Origin: Ramlibacter sp.
GTDB lineage: Bacteria; Pseudomonadota; Gammaproteobacteria; Burkholderiales; Burkholderiaceae_C
Reading direction: 5' to 3'
Assembly: GCA_028292185.1 (NCBI GenBank)
Contig: JAQGMT010000013.1
Location: 1-9,274, forward strand
Length of the DNA: 9,274 nucleotides
A model generated the notes under the pieces. The model saw only the letters and a list, made by a program, of their open reading frames with translations, made no database searches and was not told where the DNA came from. Both the position numbers and the translations under genes were made by a program. The stretch's first letter is position 1; each line of letters begins with the position of its first letter. Positions 1 through 8,603 of this stretch are shown in pieces.

Positions 1-675
1 CCAGGCCATGTCGGTGATGTGCAGCAGGCCGTCGATGCCGCCGAGGTCGACGAACGCACCGTATTCGGTGATGTTCTTGACGACGCCACGGACCACGGAA
101 CCCTCTTTCAGGGTCTCCATCAGCTTGGCGCGCTCTTCGCCCATCGAGGCTTCGACCACGGCACGGCGCGACAACACGACGTTGTTGCGCTTGCGGTCGA
201 GCTTGATGACCTTGAACTCCATCGTCTTGTTTTCGTACGGCGTCAGGTCCTTGATCGGACGCGTGTCGATCAGCGAACCGGGCAGGAAGGCGCGGATGCC
301 GTTGACCAGCACCGTGAGGCCGCCCTTGACCTTGCCGCTGGTGGTGCCGGTGACGAACTCGCCCGACTCCAGCGCTTTTTCCAGGCTCATCCAGGAGGCG
401 AGGCGCTTGGCCTTGTCGCGCGACAGGATGGTGTCGCCATAACCGTTCTCGATGGCATCGATGGCCACCGACACGAAGTCGCCGGCCTGGACTTCGATTT
501 CGCCCTTGTCGTTCTTGAATTCGTCGATCGGGATGTACGACTCGGACTTCAGTCCGGCGTTGACCACGACGTGGTTGTGTTCCACGCGCACCACTTCGGC
601 GGTGATGACTTCGCCGGTACGCATTTCAGAGCGTTGCAGCGATTCTTCGAACAGGTCGGCAAAAGATTCAGACAT
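1..675 (-). CDS. rpsA: 30S ribosomal protein S1, N-terminal part (cut by window edge)
   Basis: S1 is the largest 30S protein; it binds mRNA leaders through repeated OB-fold S1 domains and helps the ribosome load structured or weak-Shine-Dalgarno messages. The 225 visible residues begin MSESFADLFEESL, a typical proteobacterial S1 start. They hold S1 domain 1 (about 21-87) and domain 2 (about 105-171, with GKVKGGL at 114-120 and AFLPGSLID near 129-137); these two dock S1 on the ribosome via S2. Domain 3, the first RNA-binding one, begins near 192 (GVVKNITEYGAFVDLGGIDGLLHI). The usual length is about 560 residues, so roughly 60 percent lies beyond base 1. The start at 675 is supported by AAGGA (687-683) seven bases upstream. 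It follows aroA-cmk on the same strand after 178 bases, the usual cmk-rpsA order. Identification is very secure. Confidence 0.97.
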   Translation of the reverse strand, partial: MSESFADLFEESLQRSEMRTGEVITAEVVRVEHNHVVVNAGLKSESYIPIDEFKNDKGEIEVQAGDFVSVAIDAIENGYGDTILSRDKAKRLASWMSLEKALESGEFVTGTTSGKVKGGLTVLVNGIRAFLPGSLIDTRPIKDLTPYENKTMEFKVIKLDRKRNNVVLSRRAVVEASMGEERAKLMETLKEGSVVRGVVKNITEYGAFVDLGGIDGLLHITDMAW

Positions 676-682
676 TCAGTTT

Positions 683-687
683 TCCTT
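683..687 (-). promoter_or_regulatory. Shine-Dalgarno of rpsA
   Basis: On the minus strand the sequence reads AAGGAAAACTGA then ATG, so AAGGA sits seven bases before the rpsA start. It is the clearest ribosome binding site on the minus strand of the window and fixes the start at 675. Confidence 0.75.
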
Positions 688-705
688 GCTCGTCGAACAG
701 GTTTC

Positions 706-739
706 CAGCCGCAAAAGCAAGATCGCTTCAGCGCGGCTG
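706..739 (-). promoter_or_regulatory. Stem-loop in rpsA leader
   Basis: Perfect 7-base arms (CAGCCGC at 706-712, GCGGCTG at 733-739) enclose a second 4-base pairing (AAGC 715-718 with GCTT 725-728) and a six-base loop. The structure ends about 30 bases before the rpsA start codon. In E. coli, S1 represses its own translation through a structured leader, so this could serve the same job here. That role is inference; only the pairing is seen. I find no convincing -10/-35 pair in the 676-853 gap, so whether rpsA has its own promoter here or is read from upstream cannot be decided. Confidence 0.45.
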
Positions 740-760
740 TTGTTAGGACTGGGACGGCGG

Positions 761-780
761 TTTTTTGCGGCTTGCGCCGC
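761..780 (-). other. GNRA-type hairpin in cmk-rpsA gap
   Basis: On the minus strand GCGGC-GCAA-GCCGC (780-767) forms a perfect 5-bp stem closed by a GCAA tetraloop and is followed by six A residues (766-761). A run of A on the transcribed side means it is not an intrinsic terminator for aroA-cmk; on the plus strand the T-run comes before the stem, so it is not a terminator there either. It may be leader structure of rpsA, or chance in GC-rich DNA. Confidence 0.35.
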
Positions 781-853
781 GGGTTAAGTTGAACAACCAC
801 GCTGCCTGGTGCGCTGTTGCGCGAGAAGGGCGGCGTGGGCCTTACAAAAGCGG

Positions 854-2866
854 TCAGCTTTTGGCTACTGCTGCGAGAAATGGTTGTTTCTCTTCCCACC
901 ACCGGAGCACCTGCGCCACCGATTGTTCGATCGATTGGCTCGAGTTATCCAGAAGGAGGGCGTCTTGCGCCGGCTTGAGTGGCGCCACCGCACGGGACGA
1001 ATCCCTGGCGTCGCGCGCTTCCAGGTCGGCACGAAGAACGTCGATTGTAGTGGGATTTCCCTTTGAAATCAATTGCTTATGCCGGCGTTCGGCGCGGTGG
1101 CCGGCGCTCGCGGTGAGGTACACCTTCATCTGGGCGTCGGGGAAGATCACCGTCCCCATGTCGCGCCCGTCGGCGACCAGCCCCGGCAGGCGGCGAAAAC
1201 TCTGCTGTAAGGCCACCAGCGCCGTGCGCACCGCGGGCAGCGCGGAGACCTTCGACGCGTTCATGCCGGCTTCCTCCGTGCGGATCGCCTCCGTCACATC
1301 CTGGTCGTCCAGCGTCACCTGGGTCCGGCCGAAACGAACCGGCAGCTTGGCGGCGAGCTTGGCGATGCTGTGTTCGTGAGCCACATCAAGTTCGAGCCCG
1401 GCGCGCAGCGCGGCCAGCGCCGTGATGCGGTAGAGCGCGCCCGAATCCAGGTAGTGATAGCCGAGTTCGTGCGCCACTTGCGAAGCGAGAGTGCCTTTGC
1501 CGGAGGCCGTCGGCCCGTCGACGCAGATCACCGGAATGCGCGGCGCCGCTGTCTGGGCCAGGAAGAACAGGGCTTCGAAATAGTCCGGGAAGGTCTTGGC
1601 GACGCATTTCGGGTCTTCGATGCGAACCGGCACCCCGGCCGGGTTGAACGCAGCCAGCGAAAAGCACATCGCGATGCGGTGATCGTCGTAAGTGTGGATG
1701 CTTGCCGGCTTCCATGATCCGGCGTCGAGGCGAGGCGGCGTGATCTTGATGAAATCGGAGCCTTCCTCGACCGCCGCGCCGAGCTTGCGCAGCTCGATGG
1801 CCATGGCGGCGAGCCGGTCGGTTTCCTTGACTCGCCAGCTGGCGATGTTGGTCAGCGTGGTCTGGCCGTCGGCATACAAGGCCATCACCGCAAGCGTCAT
1901 CGCCGCGTCCGGAATGTGATTGCAGTCCAGCTGGATGGGCTTGAGCGGCCACGCGCCGCGTGTGACCTCCAGCCAGTTCGGCCCGCTCGTCACGCGTGCG
2001 CCCATGAGGCGTGCGGCGTCGATGAAGCGGATGTCGCCCTGGATCGAATCCTCGCCAACGCCGTCGATGCGGATGGTGCCCGATGGCGCGGCGATGGCGC
2101 CGAGCGCCACGAAATAGCTTGCCGATGACGCGTCCGCTTCCACGTGGATCGCGCCGGGCGATTGATAGCGGGCGCCCGCCCGAATCGTGAATCGCTGCCA
2201 GCCTTCCCGCGAGACAGTGACGCCGAAGCGGGCCAGCAGGTTCAAGGTGATCTCGATGTACGGCTTGGAGATGAGCTCGCCCACCACTTCGATGACGATG
2301 TCCCGATTGGCTACCAGCGGCAGCGCCATCAGCAATGCCGTGAGGAACTGGCTCGAGACATCGCCGCGCACCCGGATCGGCGCATCGAGCTTGAGCTGGG
2401 GCCGGCCGATGCGCAGCGGCGGATAACCGGCAACGCCGAGGTATTCGATGTCGCAGCCGAGTTGACGCAGCGCGTCCACCAGGTCGCCAATCGGCCGCTC
2501 GTGCATCCGCGGCACGCCGCTCAGCTCGAACTCGCCGCCGATCACGGCAAGCGCGGCCGTCAGGGGCCGCATCGCCGTTCCGGCATTGCCCAGGAACAGC
2601 CGTGCCCGCGAAGCGCCCGCTGCGCCGGCCAAGCCGGTGATCGCGACGTCAGCGCCCTGGTGCTTGACGCCGCATCCCAGCGCGCGCAAGGCGTCCAGCA
2701 TCACCCGCGTGTCGTCGGAATCGAGGAGTCCATGAACCAGTGTGGAGCCTTGGCTCAGCGCCGCCAGCAACAGCACGCGATTGGAAATGCTCTTCGAGCC
2801 GGGCAGCGTCACGCCGCCGGAGGCGCTGTCCAGCGGCGGGAGGTCCAGGAACTTGGTGGCGAACAT
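854..2866 (-). CDS. aroA-cmk: Bifunctional EPSP synthase / cytidylate kinase fusion
   Basis: One 670-residue frame carries two enzymes. Residues 1 to about 436 are 3-phosphoshikimate 1-carboxyvinyltransferase (AroA), joining shikimate-3-phosphate and PEP to EPSP: LPGSKSISNR (21-30), LFLGNAGTAMRPL (90-102), MHERPIGDLVDALRQLG (121-137), HIPDAAMTLA with catalytic Asp320, RVKETDRL with Glu348, YDDHRIAM (393-400). Gly96, Thr97 and Pro101 match the glyphosate-sensitive class I type. After a short linker (about 436-443), residues 445-670 are cytidylate kinase, phosphorylating CMP/dCMP: P-loop GPTASGKGT (451-459, Lys457), YLDSGALYR (472-480), GRDMGTVIFPDA (567-578), RDSSRAVAPLKPAQDALLLD (621-640). 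No stop or Met lies at the joint; GTG at codon 446 is the only nearby possible restart and has no clear ribosome site. Such fusions are annotated in other Comamonadaceae. Start 2866 lies 32 bases after tyrA with a weak ribosome site. Confidence 0.96.
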   Translation of the reverse strand: MFATKFLDLPPLDSASGGVTLPGSKSISNRVLLLAALSQGSTLVHGLLDSDDTRVMLDALRALGCGVKHQGADVAITGLAGAAGASRARLFLGNAGTAMRPLTAALAVIGGEFELSGVPRMHERPIGDLVDALRQLGCDIEYLGVAGYPPLRIGRPQLKLDAPIRVRGDVSSQFLTALLMALPLVANRDIVIEVVGELISKPYIEITLNLLARFGVTVSREGWQRFTIRAGARYQSPGAIHVEADASSASYFVALGAIAAPSGTIRIDGVGEDSIQGDIRFIDAARLMGARVTSGPNWLEVTRGAWPLKPIQLDCNHIPDAAMTLAVMALYADGQTTLTNIASWRVKETDRLAAMAIELRKLGAAVEEGSDFIKITPPRLDAGSWKPASIHTYDDHRIAMCFSLAAFNPAGVPVRIEDPKCVAKTFPDYFEALFFLAQTAAPRIPVICVDGPTASGKGTLASQVAHELGYHYLDSGALYRITALAALRAGLELDVAHEHSIAKLAAKLPVRFGRTQVTLDDQDVTEAIRTEEAGMNASKVSALPAVRTALVALQQSFRRLPGLVADGRDMGTVIFPDAQMKVYLTASAGHRAERRHKQLISKGNPTTIDVLRADLEARDARDSSRAVAPLKPAQDALLLDNSSQSIEQSVAQVLRWWEEKQPFLAAVAKS

Positions 2867-2898
2867 CAGGCATCCGGCCGGGCCGGCTCACCTTGGCT

Positions 2899-3771
2899 TC
2901 ATTTCGCTGCGGCGCCCATGCGCCAATTGGCGCGGGCCTCGCTGGCCTGGCCAATCAGGCCTTCCAGCGCTTCGGCATTGCCGCTCTCGATCATCGCCTC
3001 CATCGCGTTCAAGGCCCGCTGGAAGATCTTGGATTGCGCCAGCAACTCGTTGCGGTTGGCCATCAGGATGTCGCGCCAGATCTTGGGCTCCGAAGCGGCG
3101 ATGCGGGTGAAGTCGCGAAAGCCGGGACCGGCCAGCGCCAGATGTTCGCCGCCTTGCTCCTGCGACGAGATGGCCTGCATCAGCGCGAAGGCAATCAGGT
3201 GCGGCAGGTGGCTGACGGCGGCAAATGCCGCGTCGTGCGCGTCGGGCGTCATTTTCGAGACCTGGCAGCCCAGGCTCTCCCACAACTTCAGCGCTCTTGC
3301 ATATTGCTGCGGCGACGTGCGATCAATGGGCGTCAGGATCACTTGCCTGCCGCTGTACAGGTCGGGGTCGGCGTTCTCCACCCCGGAGACTTCCTTGCCC
3401 GTGATCGGATGGCAGGGCACGAAGGAGCCGATGTTCTCGCGCAGCACCCGGCGGGCGGCGTCCACGACGTCGCGCTTGGTGGAGCCCACGTCCATGATCA
3501 GCATTTCCTTGGTGACCAGGTGCCGGATGGCCTTGAGCGTTGCCTCGGTCGCGGCGACGGGCACCGCGAGCAGCACGATATCGGCGCCGGAGACGGCCAG
3601 CAGCGCGGAAGGCGCTTCCACGTCGATCACGCCCATCGAGATGGCCCGTTGCGTGGTCGACGGTGACTTGCTATAGCCGACCACGCGCTTGACCAGCCCC
3701 GCGCGTTTCAGGGCGAGCGCGAACGAGCCGCCCATCAGGCCGCATCCGATCAGGCCTAACTGCTCAAACAT
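2899..3771 (-). CDS. tyrA: Prephenate dehydrogenase, TyrA family
   Basis: Oxidatively decarboxylates prephenate to 4-hydroxyphenylpyruvate, the tyrosine branch after chorismate. From the start at 3771 the protein is 290 residues with no fused chorismate mutase and no visible ACT domain. The N-terminal Rossmann motif is GCGLMG (9-14). The prephenate site shows HPITGKEVSG (121-130, catalytic His121), SHLPH (187-191) and Arg223 in FTRIAAS. The second strand ends in GYSKS without the acidic residue typical of strict NAD enzymes, so NADP or mixed cofactor use is possible (inference). Upstream in-frame ATGs exist at 3786 and 3855, but the residues they add are translated hairpin repeat, so MFEQLGLIG is preferred; no start has a strong ribosome site. 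It lies downstream of pheA and 32 bases before aroA-cmk. Use of arogenate as an alternative substrate cannot be excluded. Confidence 0.94.
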   Translation of the reverse strand: MFEQLGLIGCGLMGGSFALALKRAGLVKRVVGYSKSPSTTQRAISMGVIDVEAPSALLAVSGADIVLLAVPVAATEATLKAIRHLVTKEMLIMDVGSTKRDVVDAARRVLRENIGSFVPCHPITGKEVSGVENADPDLYSGRQVILTPIDRTSPQQYARALKLWESLGCQVSKMTPDAHDAAFAAVSHLPHLIAFALMQAISSQEQGGEHLALAGPGFRDFTRIAASEPKIWRDILMANRNELLAQSKIFQRALNAMEAMIESGNAEALEGLIGQASEARANWRMGAAAK

Positions 3772-3791
3772 GGTCGAAGCCGACATTGAGC

Positions 3792-3868
3792 GCCGCCGGG
3801 CCGCCCCAAGGCGCGAAGGCCCCCTTGGGGGGCAGCGCAGTACATGAAGTGACAAGCGTGGGGGCCAT
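3792..3868. repeat. GC-rich hairpin repeat between pheA and tyrA
   Basis: The 99-base gap is nearly filled by strongly self-complementary DNA. CCCCAAGG (3804-3811) pairs with CCTTGGGG (3823-3830) over an 11-base loop, and GGCCCCC (3818-3824) pairs with GGGGGCC (3860-3866), so two mutually exclusive hairpins are possible. I recall similar elements (CCCCCTTGGGGGGCAGCG ... AGCGTGGGGGCC) scattered in intergenic DNA of Comamonadaceae genomes; that is memory, not a search. Only one copy is in this window. It may act as an mRNA-stabilising or attenuating structure between the two cistrons, or be a passive REP-like element. Confidence 0.55.
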
Positions 3869-3870
3869 AT

Positions 3871-4949
3871 TCAGTCGCCGATCGGATAGGTGCCCAGCAC
3901 CTTGTAGAAGGCGCAGAGGGACTGCAGGTCCTTCAGCGCGGCGGCGACGTGCGGTTGCGAGGGATGCCCCTGCACGTCGATGTAAAAATAATATTCCCAC
4001 TGGCCCGAGCGGGCCGGGCGGGATTCGAAGCGCGTCATCGATACGCCGTGTTGCTTCAGCGGCACCAGCATGTCGTGCACCGCGCCGGGGCGGTTGGGCA
4101 CCGACACCACCAGGCTGACGCAGTCGCGGCCGGTGGCCTGCGGCGCGGGCAGCACCTGCGGCAGGCAGATCACGGCAAAGCGGGTGCGGTTGAACGCGTC
4201 GTCCTGCACCGCGTGGGCTGCGACGTGCAATCCGAATTCGCTCGCGGCGCGTTCGCTGGCGATGCCGGCCCACGCGGGGTTGGTGCCGGCCAGCCGCGCG
4301 CCCTCGGCGTTGCTGGAAACGGCGCGGCGTTCCGCGCTGGGCAGGTGCTTGCTCAGCCAAGCCTGGCATTGCGCGAGCGCCTGCGGATGCGCCAGCACCA
4401 CCTCGATGCCCTGGAGCGAGCCGGAAAGCCGAACCAGGTGATGCCGCACCAGCAGGCTCACTTCGCCCACGATGTGCAGTGGCGAATTCAGCAGCAGGTC
4501 GAGCGAGCGCGTGACCACGCCTTCGCTGTTGTTCTCCACCGGGACCACCCCGAAGTCAGCGGTTCCGGCGGTGGCGGCGTGGAACACTTCGTCGAAGTTG
4601 ACGCAGGGCACATGTTCGATGCTCGAGCCGAAGAACTGCAGCGCGGCCTGCTCGCTGAAGGTGCCGGTGGGGCCGAGGTAGGCCACGCGTTGCGGCGCTT
4701 CCAGCGCGCGGCACGCCGACATGATCTCGCGCCAGATCGTGCCCACGTTGCGGTTCTTCAAAGGCCCCGGATTGGCGGCTTGCAGATCATTCACGACCTG
4801 CGCTTCACGCTCGGGCCGAAACACAGGCGAGCCCTCAGCGCGTTTGAGTTCGCCCACCTCGTTGGCCAAGGCGGCGCGCCGATTCAACGCGCCCAGCAGT
4901 TCGCGGTCGATCGCGTCGATTTCGGCGCGCAGCCGGCTCAGGTCCTTGT

Positions 4950-4953
<4 letters not shown>
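3871..4953 (-). CDS. pheA: P-protein: chorismate mutase / prephenate dehydratase
   Basis: Bifunctional enzyme of phenylalanine synthesis: chorismate to prephenate, then to phenylpyruvate. At 360 residues it is the usual P-protein length. Residues 1 to about 85 are an AroQ-type helical mutase, with Arg9, Arg26, Lys37, Glu48, Arg49 and Glu50 at the expected catalytic spacing. About 88-265 is the dehydratase (VAYLGPTGTFSEQAA at 90-104; NNSEGVVTRSLDLL; catalytic NRTRF at 255-259). About 278-356 is an ACT domain with RPGAVHDML (288-296) and FESRP (309-313), the GALV- and ESRP-type motifs that bind phenylalanine, so feedback inhibition is expected. The start ATG overlaps the gyrA stop (ATGA, 4953-4950) without a good ribosome site, implying translational coupling to gyrA. 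In related genomes serC normally sits between gyrA and pheA; it is absent here. Confidence 0.97.
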
Positions 4954-7577
<2,624 letters not shown>

Positions 7578-7610
7578 GAGGGTGCGGCAAGGGGAGGCGC
7601 GAAACCCTTG

Positions 7611-7638
7611 ATTTTACGTTGAAGGACCTTGTCGCGAA
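7611..7638 (-). promoter_or_regulatory. Candidate gyrA promoter
   Basis: On the minus strand TAAAAT (7616-7611) matches the sigma-70 -10 box at five of six positions and lies 33 bases before the gyrA start. The hexamer 16 bases further upstream, TTCGCG (7638-7633), is a poor -35. A weak -35 would suit a promoter controlled by supercoiling, as known for gyr genes in E. coli, but that is inference. Prediction by eye only. Confidence 0.4.
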
Positions 7639-7696
7639 CCAACAACATTAAGTGGGTGTCGAGGTTTTGTCCTACGTGGTGACACATGGATAGCCG

Positions 7697-7724
7697 TTGT
7701 TTGTGTAAGGACGTGTGGCACAAT
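7697..7724 (+). promoter_or_regulatory. Candidate ompA promoter (extended -10)
   Basis: TTGTTT (7697-7702), a 16-base spacer and CACAAT (7719-7724) preceded directly by TGG form an extended -10 type sigma-70 promoter, which would start transcription near 7731 and give a leader of about 76 bases. A second possibility is TTGACG (7729-7734) with a 17-base spacer to CTTAAA (7752-7757), better at -35 but poorer at -10. TTGACG recurs at 7765-7770. I cannot decide between them without transcript ends. Confidence 0.4.
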
Positions 7725-7768
7725 AAGTTTGACGCTTTTGGTGATGGTCACCTTAAACGTAGTCTTGA

Positions 7769-7790
7769 CGCAGCGCGGCTGCGGCTTTTT
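7769..7790 (+). promoter_or_regulatory. Hairpin plus T-run in ompA leader
   Basis: CGCAGC (7769-7774) and GCTGCG (7778-7783) form a 6-bp GC-rich stem with a three-base loop, followed by GC and five T (7786-7790), ending eight bases before the ribosome binding site. It has the form of a short intrinsic terminator within the 5' leader of ompA. It could be an attenuator, a 5' stabiliser of an abundant mRNA, or chance. Confidence 0.4.
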
Positions 7791-7797
7791 CCCGAAG

Positions 7798-7802
7798 AGG
7801 AG
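7798..7802 (+). promoter_or_regulatory. Shine-Dalgarno of ompA
   Basis: AGGAG lies four bases before ATG at 7807. This strong site decides the start: an in-frame ATG at 7734 and the longer frame opening at 7729 would put 25-26 non-signal residues ahead of a perfect signal peptide, and neither has a ribosome site. Confidence 0.85.
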
Positions 7803-7806
7803 AACC

Positions 7807-8508
7807 ATGAAGAAACTGAATAACGTGGCGGTGCTATTTGCCTCGGTCGCGATGCTGGGTGGATGTGCTGTCACGAACTCGGGCCCCGGTCCCGGATCTG
7901 CCGGCCGCGTGACCGCCGCTGACGGTGGCAACCGCATCGACAACTGGCAGAACGGCACTTCCGAATACGTCTGGCGCAACGGCACCAACGAACTTTGCTG
8001 GCGCGATTCCAACTGGACGCCTGCTACCGCTGCCAAGGGCTGCGATGGCGCGCTGGTTGTCGCTGCTCCCGCTCCCCCGCCTGTCGCTGCGCCCGCCGCG
8101 CCGATCGCCGCGCCCCCGCCGCCGCCCGCTCCCGCTCCGCAACCGCCTGCCGCAACGAAGGTCACCTACGCTGCTGACGCGTTCTTCGACTTCGACAAGT
8201 CCGTGCTCAAGCCGGAAGGCAAAGCCAAGCTCGACGACCTGATCGGCAAGGTCAAGGGCATCAACCTGGAAGTGATCATCGCCGTCGGCCACACCGACTC
8301 CGTTGGTACCGACTCCTACAACCAGAGGTTGTCCGTGCGTCGCGCCGAAGCCGTGAAGGCTTATCTCGTGTCCAAGGGCATCGAGAAGAACCGCGTGTAC
8401 ACCGAAGGCAAGGGCGAGAAGCAGCCTGTTGCCGACAACAAGACCGCCGAAGGCCGCGCGAAGAACCGTCGCGTGGAAATCGAAGTGGTCGGCACTCGCG
8501 GCCAGTAA
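7807..8508 (+). CDS. ompA: OmpA-family outer membrane (lipo)protein
   Basis: A 233-residue envelope protein that anchors the outer membrane to peptidoglycan. Residues 1-20 are a signal peptide (MKKLNN, then a hydrophobic core) ending in a lipobox LGGC, so signal peptidase II cleavage and lipidation at Cys20 are predicted; Ala at +2 fits outer-membrane sorting. Residues 46-82 carry the NWQNGT...NELCWRD...TPAT...GCDG motif of beta-proteobacterial OmpA, with Cys64 and Cys79 as a possible disulfide. Residues 86-116 are a Pro/Ala-rich linker that likely crosses the periplasm. Residues 119-230 are the OmpA C-terminal domain: FFDFDKSVLKPEGKAKLDDL, GHTDSVGTDSYNQRLSVRRA; Asp164 and Arg179 have the 15-residue spacing of the diaminopimelate-binding pair. 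It is too short for the 8-strand barrel of E. coli OmpA, so Pal-like is a fair alternative name. Transcribed divergently from gyrA and followed by a terminator. Confidence 0.9.
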   Translation: MKKLNNVAVLFASVAMLGGCAVTNSGPGPGSAGRVTAADGGNRIDNWQNGTSEYVWRNGTNELCWRDSNWTPATAAKGCDGALVVAAPAPPPVAAPAAPIAAPPPPPAPAPQPPAATKVTYAADAFFDFDKSVLKPEGKAKLDDLIGKVKGINLEVIIAVGHTDSVGTDSYNQRLSVRRAEAVKAYLVSKGIEKNRVYTEGKGEKQPVADNKTAEGRAKNRRVEIEVVGTRGQ

Positions 8509-8513
8509 ACCGC

Positions 8514-8559
8514 CGGCCTTCGGGCCGTGCACGGAAAGCCCCGCTCTGCGGGGCTTTTT
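8514..8559 (+). terminator. Rho-independent terminator of ompA (tandem hairpins)
   Basis: The main hairpin is GCCCCGC (8538-8544), loop TCT, GCGGGGC (8548-8554), flanked by AAA and followed by five T (8555-8559), giving up to a 10-bp stem. Just upstream CGGCC-TTCG-GGCCG (8514-8527) forms a second stem closed by a UUCG tetraloop. It begins five bases after the ompA stop and separates ompA from ubiG. The AAA before the main stem also gives some T-run on the reverse strand, but no gene there needs it. Confidence 0.9.
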
Positions 8560-8603
8560 CATTGGCGCGCCTCCAGTCCCCTCTTCTGGCAGACAATCAT
8601 TCG

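Noticed and set aside
761..780. Intrinsic terminator after aroA-cmk
   Set aside because: The stem is followed by A, not T, on the transcribed minus strand, and the T-run precedes the stem on the plus strand.
2144..3676. Long plus-strand open frame (510 codons) antisense to tyrA and aroA
   Set aside because: High-GC DNA leaves long open frames opposite real genes. Its translation is Arg/Ala/His-rich without family motifs, and it crosses two well-supported genes on the other strand.
3772..3855. Longer tyrA starting at 3855 or 3786
   Set aside because: The added residues are translated hairpin repeat (Arg/Pro-rich), while family members begin just before the GLIGCGLMGG motif.
7729..7806. N-terminal extension of ompA to 7729
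   Set aside because: It would bury a clean signal peptide; AGGAG at 7798-7802 fixes ATG 7807, and the upstream stretch contains promoter-like sequence.
8041..8160. Possible tandem repeat or CRISPR-like array in ompA
   Set aside because: The repetitive look comes from Pro/Ala codons (GCT, CCC, GCG) of the linker; there are no uniform repeats and spacers.
7834..8562. 242-codon minus-strand open frame opposite ompA
   Set aside because: Mirrors the ompA coding frame and runs through its terminator; no motif and no ribosome site.
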